Source: Colwellia sp. (GTDB taxonomy: Bacteria; Pseudomonadota; Gammaproteobacteria; Enterobacterales; Alteromonadaceae). Taken from it: a stretch of DNA of 64,000 bases. The notes beneath the pieces are model-generated. The model was not told where the DNA came from. It searched no databases and saw only the letters and a list, made by a program, of their open reading frames with translations. This document shows, piece after piece, positions 50,572-62,093 of the stretch. The translations under genes and the position numbers were made by a program. The stretch is taken from assembly GCA_013215465.1 (NCBI GenBank), contig JABSOW010000003.1, positions 186,001 to 250,000 of the forward strand, read 5' to 3'. Position 1 is the first letter of the stretch, and the number at the start of each line of letters is the position of its first letter.

Positions 50572-51675
50572 ATGAAGTTTTCAATTAATAGAGAATCATT
50601 ACTTAAACCGCTATTGTTAGTATCTGGTGCGGTTGAACGTAAAAGTACATTACCTATTTTAGGAAATATCCTTTTTGATGTAAGTGGTAAATCTCTTACT
50701 TTAACTGCCACAGATTTAGAATTAGAAATGGTTGCTTATGCTGAAATAGATAATCAAAGTACTGATGGTAAAGTAACTATTCCGGCAAGAAAACTGCTTG
50801 ATATATGTAAAAGCTTACCAGAAAATTCGCTGATCACTTTTACCGTAACTGACGATACGGTAAAGTTAAGCTCGGGCCGTAGTAGATATTCTCTTTCAAC
50901 TTTGCCTGCTACTGACTTCCCTAATATTGAAGAATGGAAAGGTGATGTTGAATTTAAGTTATTAAAATCTGAATTTTTACGCCTAATTGAAAGCACTCAC
51001 TTTTCAATGGCTAACCAAGATGTACGTTATTATCTTAATGGTATGTCTATTGAAAGTGAAGGTAATGAAATTCGTTCAGTAGCAACAGATGGTCATCGGC
51101 TAGCGATATGCAAAATATCCAATGACACTTTATCATTACCAGCGAGGCAAGTAATAGTACCAAGAAAAGGTATTCTAGAAATCATTCGCTTGCTTGCGCC
51201 TGTTGATGAAGAAGTTAAAATATACTTAGGTTCAAATCATATTCGTATTATTGATTCAGAATTCACATTTACCAGTAAATTAGTTGATGGTCGTTTCCCT
51301 GATTATCGTCGAGTATTACCTCGCAACGGTGATAAAATTTTCGTTACAGATAAGGAGCAATTACGCCAAGTATTATCACGTGCTTCAATTTTATCTAATG
51401 AAAAGTTTAAAGGTGTTAGATTAAATTTTTCTCATTCTTTATTAAAAATTACCGCCAACAATCCTGAACAAGAGCAAGCTGAAGAAGAGTTAGAAATTGA
51501 ATTTCCGTACGACGAATTAGAAATTGGTTTTAATGTTAGTTATGTACTTGATGTACTTAGTGCGATAAAAGATGAACAAGTAAAGTTTACTTTAGCAGAT
51601 GCAAACTCTAGTGTTGTAATTGAAGGCGCTGATTCTGGTGAAGCACTTTATGTTGTTATGCCAATGCGTTTATAG
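50572..51675 (+). CDS. dnaN: DNA polymerase III beta sliding clamp
   Basis: Processivity clamp. The 367 residues (E. coli 366) form three clamp domains beginning MKFSINRESLLKPLLLVSGA. The TDGHRLAI motif and the C-terminal peptide-pocket end YVVMPMRL are conserved. It lies 81 nt after dnaA and 47 nt before recF. Confidence 0.98.
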   Translation: MKFSINRESLLKPLLLVSGAVERKSTLPILGNILFDVSGKSLTLTATDLELEMVAYAEIDNQSTDGKVTIPARKLLDICKSLPENSLITFTVTDDTVKLSSGRSRYSLSTLPATDFPNIEEWKGDVEFKLLKSEFLRLIESTHFSMANQDVRYYLNGMSIESEGNEIRSVATDGHRLAICKISNDTLSLPARQVIVPRKGILEIIRLLAPVDEEVKIYLGSNHIRIIDSEFTFTSKLVDGRFPDYRRVLPRNGDKIFVTDKEQLRQVLSRASILSNEKFKGVRLNFSHSLLKITANNPEQEQAEEELEIEFPYDELEIGFNVSYVLDVLSAIKDEQVKFTLADANSSVVIEGADSGEALYVVMPMRL

Positions 51676-51722
51676 AAATATTTACCTAGTTTTATTTTCT
51701 TAAATAAATTGATAAAAATATA

Positions 51723-52871
51723 ATGAGTGTTGCTAAATTAATTACCCTAAATTTTCGTAATTTACATGGAGCGGCAATCGAATTTCATCCCAGATTAAAT
51801 TTTTTTGTTGGTGATAATGGTAGTGGTAAAAGTAGTTTACTAGAAGCTATTTTTTTTCTTGGCCATGGTAAATCTTTTAGAACTAGTAAGCTTGATTCAC
51901 TTGCTTGCCACGAAACCAAAAGTTTTGTTGTCAGCGTAAAAGATAGTAATGACTGCCAGTTAGGTTTGAGTAGGGATATTACTTCTGGTTTAACGACTAT
52001 AAAAATTGATGGCCAGCGGCATAATCGGCTCTCTGTTTTAGCTAAGAATATTGCTATACAGATTGTCACCCCAGAGAGCTTTAAACTTTTTTTTGGTGGC
52101 CCTAAAGAGCGCAGACGCTTTATTGATTTAGGAATGTTTCACGTGAAACATGACTTTTCCAATCAATGGAAGAGTTTCAATAGAGTACTGAAACAGCGAA
52201 ACGCATGTATTCGTTTATGTGCGCGCTCAAATAGTATAGCTGACAATAATATGCTGTCTTATTGGACGGAACAATTTTGTCAACTGTCAATTGACGTTGC
52301 CCAGATAAGAGCAACATATGTTGCGGAAATTATTACCGAATTGAATTACTGGCTAGTAATTTTGTTGCCAAGCTTACATGACCGTGTAACCGTGCAATAT
52401 TTACAAGGTTGGCCACAAAAGAAAAGCCTAATTGATGTGCTTACCAATAATCAAGACAGAGAGGCTAGTTTTGGTTATAGTCTTTATGGAGCACATAAAT
52501 TTGATGTTAAGTTTTTCCTTGATAAGCAAGCTGTCGAAACTCAACTATCTAGAGGGCAACAAAAGTTGTTTTTACTGGCATTAACTTTTGCGCAAGCAAG
52601 TTTTATCGCGAGAGTTAAACCAGTAAAACCAATTTTATTGATAGACGATATTGGTGCAGAATTGGACGTTAGTTCTCGCACTGCTTTATCTAGAGCAATA
52701 GACAAATTAGATTGCCAAGTTATTATTACCGCAATTGAGGCAAGTGTTTTACAACCTTTCTTAGACACATGTGATGATATAAAATACCGCATGTTTCACG
52801 TGAAACATGGTAAAATATCAGTGATATATCCAGACAATTCTGAGTTAAATACATCAGAAAAAGTAATATAG
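51723..52871 (+). CDS. recF: DNA replication/repair ATPase RecF
   Basis: SMC-like ATPase that helps load RecA at gapped DNA. Walker A is FFVGDNGSGKSSLLEAIFFL; the ABC-type signature is LSRGQQKLF; Walker B is ILLIDDIGAELD. At 382 residues it is longer than E. coli RecF (357). It contains the peptide MFHVKH twice (near residues 138-143 and 357-362), each encoded by an exact parS site. The extra length is at the C-terminus and includes the second parS. Confidence 0.97.
   Translation: MSVAKLITLNFRNLHGAAIEFHPRLNFFVGDNGSGKSSLLEAIFFLGHGKSFRTSKLDSLACHETKSFVVSVKDSNDCQLGLSRDITSGLTTIKIDGQRHNRLSVLAKNIAIQIVTPESFKLFFGGPKERRRFIDLGMFHVKHDFSNQWKSFNRVLKQRNACIRLCARSNSIADNNMLSYWTEQFCQLSIDVAQIRATYVAEIITELNYWLVILLPSLHDRVTVQYLQGWPQKKSLIDVLTNNQDREASFGYSLYGAHKFDVKFFLDKQAVETQLSRGQQKLFLLALTFAQASFIARVKPVKPILLIDDIGAELDVSSRTALSRAIDKLDCQVIITAIEASVLQPFLDTCDDIKYRMFHVKHGKISVIYPDNSELNTSEKVI
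52135..52150. other. parS: parS site 1 (inside recF)
   Basis: A perfect 16-bp palindrome TGTTTCACGTGAAACA, the universal chromosomal parS consensus (TGTTNCACGTGAAACA) bound by ParB. It encodes part of MFHVKH in RecF. ParB and ParA are encoded 12-14 kb away. Confidence 0.95.
52792..52807. other. parS: parS site 2 (inside recF)
   Basis: A second exact TGTTTCACGTGAAACA, 657 bp after the first and in the same reading frame of recF, again encoding MFHVKH. Paired sites would give a strong ParB loading zone about 9-10 kb from oriC. Confidence 0.95.
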
Positions 52872-52880
52872 AGTGAATAG

Positions 52881-55331
<2,451 letters not shown>

Positions 55332-55378
55332 TAAAGTAACTACACAAAGCTATTGTGTAGTTAAAATACAAATAATAT

Positions 55379-55410
55379 GCCCGGTCTTCATTACTGGGCT
55401 TTATCTTTTT
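55379..55410 (+). terminator. Terminator of gyrB
   Basis: Stem GCCCGGT/ACTGGGC (one G-T pair), 7-nt loop, followed by TTTATCTTTTT. Another perfect 10-bp hairpin (AACTACACAA, 5-nt loop, TTGTGTAGTT, 55338-55362) without T-run precedes it. Confidence 0.8.
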
Positions 55411-55472
55411 AGAATTACAGTTAAATCAAAAGCTTGTAATTAAATTTAAACATAAAGTGAATTTGATCACCC

Positions 55473-56432
55473 ATGACTAGTTTCAATTGTAAAACGTTTC
55501 AGGGCCTTATTTTGCAGTTGCAAGATTATTGGTCACGACAAGGTTGCGTTATCGTACAGCCGTTAGATTTAGAGGTTGGGGCAGGAACATTCCACCCTAT
55601 GACTTTTTTACGTTCAATAGGTCCTGAGCCTATTAGTAGCGCCTATGTACAACCTTGTCGACGTCCAACAGATGGCCGTTACGGGGAAAATCCAAACCGT
55701 TTACAACATTATTATCAATTCCAAGTAATGTTAAAACCTTCACCAAAAAATATCCAAGAGCTTTATCTTAATTCTCTAAAAGAGTTGGGTATTGATCCAC
55801 TTATTCATGACATTCGTTTTGTTGAAGATAACTGGGAATCACCAACATTAGGTGCTTGGGGTTTAGGTTGGGAAATATGGCTTAATGGTATGGAAATTAC
55901 CCAGTTTACTTATTTCCAACAAGTAGGTGGTTTAGAGTGTGCTCCCGTAACAGGTGAGATTACTTATGGTTTAGAACGTTTAGCCATGTATATTCAAAAT
56001 GTAGATAGTATATATGATCTAGTATGGGCTGACGGTCCTATGGGTACAGTGTATTACGGCGATATTTTTCATCAAAACGAAGTAGAGCAATCAACGTACA
56101 ATTTTGAGTATGCTGATGTTGATGCACTTTTTAAGCAGTTTGATCAATGTGAGAAAGATAGCCAAAAACTTATCGAAGCAAATTTACCATTACCTGCTTA
56201 TGAGCAAGTAATGAAAGCCTCGCACGCTTTTAATTTACTTGATGCTCGCCATGCAATTTCAGTTACTGAACGCCAACGTTATATTTTACGTGTGCGCACT
56301 TTATCGAAAGCCGTAGCACAAACCTATTATGCAAAGCGTGAAGAGCTAGGCTTTCCCCTATGTAAAAAACAAAAGGGTAAAGTAAAAGACCATAAAAACA
56401 ACACTGATAATTCAGTTAAAGGAGATAAATAA
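55473..56432 (+). CDS. glyQ: Glycyl-tRNA synthetase alpha subunit
   Basis: Class II catalytic subunit of the tetrameric bacterial GlyRS. The 319 residues start [20 protein letters not shown]. Motifs [20 protein letters not shown] and the C-terminal [12 protein letters not shown] are typical. A polar C-terminal tail after LGFPLC makes it about 16 residues longer than E. coli (303). The stop overlaps the glyS start by one base (TAATG). Confidence 0.98.
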   Translation: MTSFNCKTFQGLILQLQDYWSRQGCVIVQPLDLEVGAGTFHPMTFLRSIGPEPISSAYVQPCRRPTDGRYGENPNRLQHYYQFQVMLKPSPKNIQELYLNSLKELGIDPLIHDIRFVEDNWESPTLGAWGLGWEIWLNGMEITQFTYFQQVGGLECAPVTGEITYGLERLAMYIQNVDSIYDLVWADGPMGTVYYGDIFHQNEVEQSTYNFEYADVDALFKQFDQCEKDSQKLIEANLPLPAYEQVMKASHAFNLLDARHAISVTERQRYILRVRTLSKAVAQTYYAKREELGFPLCKKQKGKVKDHKNNTDNSVKGDK

Positions 56433-58507
56433 TGGCTAACGAAACGCTCCTGATTGAATTAGGTACAGAAGAATTACCACCGAAATCACTAAAAACACTA
56501 GCAACTGCATTTTATGACAATATTAAAAGTCAGCTTGATGCCAATGATATGTGTTATTCAGATATCAAATGGTTTGCTACGCCGCGTCGCCTAGCGGTAC
56601 AAGTATTTGACTTAATAGATAAACAAGCTGATAAGGTAGTAGAAAAACGAGGTCCAGCAGTTAACGTTGCTTTTGATGAGCAAGGGCAGCCAAGCAAAGC
56701 TGCTATAGGTTGGGCGCGTTCAAATGGTATTACTGTTGAACAAGCAGAGCGTTTAACCACACCTAAGGGTGAATGGCTATTACACAAAGCAACTGTTACT
56801 GGTAAAACTATTCATGAGCTCGTACCAGAGATGGTTACTACGGCGTTAAATAAATTACCTATTGCCAAACCTATGCGCTGGGGCTCAGAACGTATTCAGT
56901 TTATTCGTCCTGTTCATACCTTAACGCTAATGTATGGTGAGCAAATTATTACTGGCTCTGCGTTAGGAGTGAATTCAAGCAATCAAGTACAAGGTCATCG
57001 ATTCCATCATCAAGGTTTAGTTACTCTTAAACATGCTGATGATTATCAAGCTGAGTTATTAAAAGCCTATGTAGAAGTTGATTACCAAGCACGGCAAGAG
57101 AAAATTATTGCCCAAATTAAACAAACAGCATTAGATATTTCTGCTGTGGCTTTAATTGATGAAGATTTATTAGAAGAAGTAACCTCATTAGTTGAATGGC
57201 CAGTAACCTTAGTCGGTACGTTTGATGAAGATTTCCTTAATGTGCCTGCTGAGCCATTAATATACTCAATGAAAGATCACCAAAAATACTTTCCAGTGAC
57301 TAATAGCGATGGCGAATTGGTTAATAAATTTATTTTTGTTGCTAATATTGAATCAAAAGATCCTCAACAAGTGATATTTGGTAATGAGAAAGTTATCCGT
57401 CCACGTTTAGCTGATGCTGAATTTTTCTTTAAAACAGATAAAAAACAAACGTTAGAATCAAGATTAGAGACGTTAGAGTCAGTGTTATTTCAGAAGCAAC
57501 TTGGTACGTTAAAAGCCAAGTCGCTGCGTATTGCTAATTTAAGTAAAATTATCGCTGAACAATTAGGTGAAAACAGCGACGATGCTTATCGTGCTGGTTT
57601 ATTAAGTAAAACAGATTTAATGTCGGATATGGTGTTAGAGTTTCCACAAGTGCAGGGTACCATGGGTAAATACTATGCTCGCAATGACGGCGAAAATGAA
57701 GCTATAGCCCAAGCATTAGAAGACCAATATCGTCCTCGCTTTGCTGGTGATACTTTACCTGAGGCAACTATTGGTTGTGCTGTTGCTATCAGTGATAAAA
57801 TTGACACCTTAGTTGGTATTTTTGGTATTAATCAGGCGCCTAAGGGGGATAAAGACCCATTTGCTCTGCGAAGAGCTGCTATTGGTGTGATACGTATTAT
57901 CATTGAAAAGCAGCTTGATTTAGACCTTGTTACGCTTATTAATGAAAGTATCTCCTTATTTGGCGGAGTAGCGGGTGATAAATTAGTCAACGAGAATACC
58001 GCTGACAATGTGCTTGATTTTATTATCGGGCGTTTCCGTGCTTTCTATCAAGAGCAGGGCATTGCGCTTAATGTTATTCAAGCGGTACTCGCTAAGAAAC
58101 CAAGTGCACCATTAGATTTTGACAAGCGCATTAAAGCGGTTGATTTTTTTGGTGAGTTAGCAGAAGCGACAACATTAGCAGCAGCCAATAAGCGTGTTGG
58201 CAATATTCTCGCAAAGTTTGATGGTCAACTTTATGATGGCTTTAAAACCGAATTAGCGAGCGAACAAGCAGAAAAAGATCTCGCCGAAAGCTATCAAAAT
58301 ATCAGCTTGAAAGTAGCACCGTTAATGGTTGATAAAAACTATCAAGCGGCTTTATCTGAACTTGCTCAATTAAAAGCACCTATTGATACTTTTTTCGATA
58401 GCGTGATGGTGATGAGTGATGATGAAGCGGTTAAAATTAACCGTTTGACCTTACTCAATGAAATTCGTAATAGTTTTTTGGCCATTGCTGATATTTCGTT
58501 ATTGTAA
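56432..58507 (+). CDS. glyS: Glycyl-tRNA synthetase beta subunit
   Basis: This subunit contributes tRNA recognition. The 691 residues (E. coli 689) start [20 protein letters not shown]; the family blocks KRGPAVNVAFDEQGQPSKAA and GIFGINQAPKGDKDPFALRR are conserved. The C-terminal DALR-like region ends NEIRNSFLAIADISLL. It is coupled to glyQ and closed by a terminator. Confidence 0.98.
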   Translation: MANETLLIELGTEELPPKSLKTLATAFYDNIKSQLDANDMCYSDIKWFATPRRLAVQVFDLIDKQADKVVEKRGPAVNVAFDEQGQPSKAAIGWARSNGITVEQAERLTTPKGEWLLHKATVTGKTIHELVPEMVTTALNKLPIAKPMRWGSERIQFIRPVHTLTLMYGEQIITGSALGVNSSNQVQGHRFHHQGLVTLKHADDYQAELLKAYVEVDYQARQEKIIAQIKQTALDISAVALIDEDLLEEVTSLVEWPVTLVGTFDEDFLNVPAEPLIYSMKDHQKYFPVTNSDGELVNKFIFVANIESKDPQQVIFGNEKVIRPRLADAEFFFKTDKKQTLESRLETLESVLFQKQLGTLKAKSLRIANLSKIIAEQLGENSDDAYRAGLLSKTDLMSDMVLEFPQVQGTMGKYYARNDGENEAIAQALEDQYRPRFAGDTLPEATIGCAVAISDKIDTLVGIFGINQAPKGDKDPFALRRAAIGVIRIIIEKQLDLDLVTLINESISLFGGVAGDKLVNENTADNVLDFIIGRFRAFYQEQGIALNVIQAVLAKKPSAPLDFDKRIKAVDFFGELAEATTLAAANKRVGNILAKFDGQLYDGFKTELASEQAEKDLAESYQNISLKVAPLMVDKNYQAALSELAQLKAPIDTFFDSVMVMSDDEAVKINRLTLLNEIRNSFLAIADISLL

Positions 58508-58535
58508 TAGCCGTTAGCGTAGTAAATAGGTATAT

Positions 58536-58561
58536 AAGGGCATAGTGATATGCCCTTTTTT
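58536..58561 (+). terminator. Terminator of glyQS
   Basis: Perfect hairpin AAGGGCATA-GTGA-TATGCCCTT plus a T-run, 29 nt after the glyS stop. Confidence 0.93.
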
Positions 58562-58570
58562 ATGTGTAAA

Positions 58571-58709
58571 TTAAACGCGATAGCATATTCACCTTTTAAA
58601 CTCGCCCTTGGGAGCTTGTCAGGAAAATGATAACGTTACAAATTTGTTTGATATAGAGTGACTATATATGCCCAAACTTTGCTTGTTCTAACCTCCCAGA
58701 GATAGCTCT
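58571..58709 (-). repeat. Dispersed repeat family C, copy 3
   Basis: The reverse complement of this stretch (starting near GGGAGGTTAGAACAAGCAAA and containing AACGTTATCATTTTCCTGAC) aligns with 43993-44125. It is the second near-full copy and lies just behind the glyQS terminator. Confidence 0.7.
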
Positions 58710-59111
58710 AAATTCACCAAGTCATTATTTTATTTGGTATTAGCAGCCTTTAATTCAAATACCACAATGTCACCATGTTTTGCTTCTCCGTGGCGAGCAG
58801 AGAAAATTGGCTGAAAGGGAATGTTAGATCGTATGCCATTTTGTTGCAATTATTAGATCTCTCACTTTTATTTTTTGCCAAATATATTTAAAAAATCATA
58901 AACTTATTGAGTCATTACAGTTAAATACCCATAGATAGAGCTTATGTTGATTCAAAAGTTCCAAGAATACATACTTGCTTATAGCTCAACCATAAATAAA
59001 CAATAATAAATCCGACCATTGTGCTAGATCAAATAATGATAAAAATAAGAGCGTAGAGTAATAATGAAGATGGAGAAAACTTAACGTAAACATGGCACAC
59101 AGGAGAATACT
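58710..59111. other. Intergenic region between repeat copy 3 and the YdcH-family gene
   Basis: About 400 bp without an intact gene. On the minus strand, 58730-58849 reads QQNGIRSNIPFQPIFSARHG and on to GDIVVFELKAANTK with a stop. It looks like the 3' end of a lost gene, but I cannot assign it. The rest is AT-rich, and the final stretch probably holds the promoter of the gene at 59112. Confidence 0.4.
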
Positions 59112-59363
59112 ATGACCATAGAAAAACATGATCTACACCACGAGTTTCCAGAGTTTAATGACGAGATTCACCACTTAAAAATGAATAACAATCACTTTTC
59201 CCGCTTATTTACTGAGTATCATAAAACTGATCAAGAAGTACATCGCATAGAGCAGGGAGTTGAAAATACGAGTGATGAATATATTGCAATGAAAAAGAAG
59301 CAACGATTAAAATTAAAAGATGATCTGTTTGTTATGTTAAAAAAAGTAGAGTTACCAGCGTAA
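59112..59363 (+). CDS. YdcH-family protein (DUF465)
   Basis: This 83-residue, highly charged helical protein contains the DUF465 pattern HLKMNNNHFSRLFTEYHKTD, then QEVHRIEQG and KKKQRLKLKDDLFVMLKK. The family has no established function; its members form small coiled coils. The ribosome binding site CAGGAGAATACT is strong. It converges with tusA. Confidence 0.88.
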   Translation: MTIEKHDLHHEFPEFNDEIHHLKMNNNHFSRLFTEYHKTDQEVHRIEQGVENTSDEYIAMKKKQRLKLKDDLFVMLKKVELPA

Positions 59364-59405
59364 TAAATTATCTGTTTAACGAATATGAAGAACTAATAAT
59401 GTAGG

Positions 59406-59651
59406 TTAGTTCTTTTTGATTACGAATAGATAAGGCTTTTCATCTACTTTCTTGGCAACAAGCTCATGCTCCATAAATCGACAAAAACTGGGAATGTCAC
59501 GAGTAGTTGAGGGATCATCGCACTTAATTAAGAGTGTTTCACCAGAAGCTATTTTTCGAATATTTAAGCGTACCATCATTACTGGCTCTGGGCAGCGAAG
59601 CCCAATAGCATCGAGAGTATGATCAGTTGTTTGGAAAATAGTGTCTAGCAT
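59406..59651 (-). CDS. tusA: Sulfur carrier protein TusA
   Basis: Small sulfur-transfer protein that accepts persulfide sulfur from IscS for tRNA 2-thiouridine synthesis. The 81 residues carry the signature [20 protein letters not shown] with the active Cys, and [20 protein letters not shown]. This close match to E. coli TusA separates it from other SirA-like proteins. Confidence 0.95.
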   Translation of the reverse strand: MLDTIFQTTDHTLDAIGLRCPEPVMMVRLNIRKIASGETLLIKCDDPSTTRDIPSFCRFMEHELVAKKVDEKPYLFVIKKN

Positions 59652-59770
59652 AGAGGTAATTAACGTATTTAGATAATAAAGCTGGAGATATTGTACTGTA
59701 TTTGAATAATAATTAAGAGTTAATCAACTATTTAATTGGACTCTGACCTATACTGAGATACATTGAACAA

Positions 59771-61726
59771 ATGGAATTAATATTAAAATCAGTGACGGTT
59801 AGTTTAGTGCAAAAAGTTTTGTTAGTTATATTGGCTTATGGATATGGTTTAGGTGCATTTGCCAGTGAACCATTGAACTTAATCGTAGATAAAGTTCAGC
59901 AACAACGATTTATTAAAGCAGAGAAATTAGTTTATAAAAGTAACTCTGCACAATATAAATCACTTTATAATCATCTTCATTATTATCCGCTACAACCTTA
60001 TTTAGATCTGCAACGTTTGTTAAGTAACATACATTTATCTAATGCCGCAGAAATAAGTGAATTTTTACTTAAATATAAAGGTACACCGCTTGACTGGCCT
60101 TTACGGAAAAAGTGGTTAAAATATTTAGCAAAAAAAAATCAGGGCATATTATTTTTACAAGCTTATAAGCCGACAAGTAATGCAGAGTTAAGCTGTCAGC
60201 ATCTTAAATTTAGACTTGCATCAGGCTTACCGGAAAGTGTGGTATTACCGCAAGTTACCAAGTTATGGCAGGTTGGGAAATCACAAAATAAAGCATGTGA
60301 TCCATTATTTAAACGCTGGCAAAAAGCAGGTTATCAAACTAATGATGTAGTGTGGCAGCGTATTACGTTAGCAGCTGATGGCGGTAAACACACCTTAATT
60401 CCTTACTTAACCAAGTTATTACCAGAAGAACAGCAGTACTTAGCTAAGTTGTGGCATAAAGTTCGCCGTGATCCATCACTGGTGGGTAAGTTAAAATATT
60501 TTCCTAACAAGTCGGTACGAGAAACTGAAATATTAGCTTATGGGTTAAAGCGCCTTATTTGGCGTTATCCAGACAACGCTATTCGTAGTTATAAAAAAGC
60601 CCAACAGAAGTTTGTCTTTACTCCTATACAACTACAACAGATTAATGAAAAATTTGCCTTGGCATTATCCGTAAAAAATCACCAACAGGCACAAGTTTGG
60701 TTAGATAAACTTGAATTTAGTGCTTTAAATAAAAATATGCTGCAGTGGCGTTTATCACAGGCATTAAAGCAACAAGACTGGCAACGCCTTATTGTTGATT
60801 TAAAGCAATTACCTAGTAAGCATAAAGACGATTTAAAGTGGAAATATTGGTACGCAAGAGCATTAATCGCCACAGATGCTGCGGAGCGTGGCCAATATTT
60901 GTTACAAGAGTTGGCAAATGAACGACACTATTATGGCTTTTTAGCAGCTAGTTATTTACGCACGCCAGCTAGCATGCAGCATAAACCATTAGCATTTTCT
61001 TTAGCGGAAAAGCGCCGGGTTATCAATTACCCTGCCGCGAAAAGAGCATTTGAATTCTATCATTTAGGCCGCTACTATCGAGCGCGCTCTGAATGGAATT
61101 ATTTAATTAGCCAATTAACCAATACCGAGAAATTAATTGCAGCTAAAGTGGCAAATGAAAACCAATGGTTTGATCGAACCATTTTTACCTTAGCTAAGGT
61201 AGGATATTTAGATGATGTAGCACTGAGGTTTCCAAAAGCTTTCGATGAAGAAATTAATCGTCATGCCAATAAAGAAAAAATATCACCGGCATGGGCATTT
61301 GCGATTGCCCGTCGAGAAAGCTCTTTTATGACCGATGCTCATTCACCTGCAGGAGCAAAGGGTTTGATGCAATTAATGCCAAATACCGCTAAATCATTAA
61401 AAAAAGGTAAAATAAATCGTAATTATTTACTTAATGCGGACAACAATATTCAACTTGGCACCCGTTATTTGAAAAAGTTACTTGATAGAAATAGTGGCAA
61501 TCAGGTATTAGCGACAGCAGCTTACAATGCTGGACCACATAGAGTAAAAAGTTGGTTGAAAAATTTAAAATCTATCCCCGCTGATATTTGGATAGAAACA
61601 ATCCCCTTTAAAGAAACTCGCGATTATGTAAAAAGTGTTTTGGCCTATCAAGAAATATACCAGCATAAGCCCGGGCAGGTTAGTCAACTTTTTGAGCAAG
61701 TGATTAATATGAATATAGGTGATTAA
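59771..61726 (+). CDS. slt: Soluble lytic murein transglycosylase
   Basis: This periplasmic enzyme cleaves peptidoglycan glycan strands to 1,6-anhydro ends. The 651 residues (E. coli Slt70 645) have a signal peptide (residues 1-31, ending GLGAFA, then SEP) and an alpha-superhelical doughnut domain (about 35-460). The catalytic SLT domain follows: AIARRESSFMTDAHSPAGAK with the catalytic Glu, GLMQLMPNTA, and AAYNAGPHRVKSWL. It is monocistronic. Confidence 0.95.
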   Translation: MELILKSVTVSLVQKVLLVILAYGYGLGAFASEPLNLIVDKVQQQRFIKAEKLVYKSNSAQYKSLYNHLHYYPLQPYLDLQRLLSNIHLSNAAEISEFLLKYKGTPLDWPLRKKWLKYLAKKNQGILFLQAYKPTSNAELSCQHLKFRLASGLPESVVLPQVTKLWQVGKSQNKACDPLFKRWQKAGYQTNDVVWQRITLAADGGKHTLIPYLTKLLPEEQQYLAKLWHKVRRDPSLVGKLKYFPNKSVRETEILAYGLKRLIWRYPDNAIRSYKKAQQKFVFTPIQLQQINEKFALALSVKNHQQAQVWLDKLEFSALNKNMLQWRLSQALKQQDWQRLIVDLKQLPSKHKDDLKWKYWYARALIATDAAERGQYLLQELANERHYYGFLAASYLRTPASMQHKPLAFSLAEKRRVINYPAAKRAFEFYHLGRYYRARSEWNYLISQLTNTEKLIAAKVANENQWFDRTIFTLAKVGYLDDVALRFPKAFDEEINRHANKEKISPAWAFAIARRESSFMTDAHSPAGAKGLMQLMPNTAKSLKKGKINRNYLLNADNNIQLGTRYLKKLLDRNSGNQVLATAAYNAGPHRVKSWLKNLKSIPADIWIETIPFKETRDYVKSVLAYQEIYQHKPGQVSQLFEQVINMNIGD

Positions 61727-61769
61727 ACTGCCAATATTTATATACACTTTTAATCGTTAGCTTTAGGCA

Positions 61770-62037
61770 TATACCCATGATACTTCAAGATACGAGTTTC
61801 AGGATGACTGAGCGATTCATGATCAAGGCGCATCTTTTTATTAATGGTTGTTCCATTAAAAATAGATGCAACGAAGAGCATGATTTGCTCAGTCATCCCC
61901 AAAGGGCTGGTTTAGAAACGCTTTATGTTACGTTATTGATTTCGACAAGGAGAATAACCATTCTCTTCAATCAATGCCTTACCTAAAGACGTTTATAATT
62001 CCAGCTGAATCCGGCATCTTGAGGTAACATGGGTATA
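61770..62037. mobile_element. MITE family A (TATACCCATG), long copy
   Basis: This 268-bp element is bounded by TIRs (TATACCCATGATACTTCAAG and, reverse-complemented, TATACCCATGTTACCTCAAG). It carries a roughly 90-bp central segment missing from the copy at 7979-8156, itself bordered by GCTCAGTCATC and GATGACTGAGC in inverted orientation. It is inserted between slt and pepQ, 57 bp before the pepQ start, so it may affect pepQ transcription. Confidence 0.82.
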
Positions 62038-62093
62038 TATAACTTGAAAACAAAACGTTGTGTTATCATGAAAAAAAATTAAGGGGCGCTGCA

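Noticed and set aside
58730..58849. Possible 3' fragment of a protein gene (GDIVVFELKAANTK end)
   Set aside because: Only 39 codons, no recognisable family and no start, so I describe it under the intergenic region but do not call a gene.
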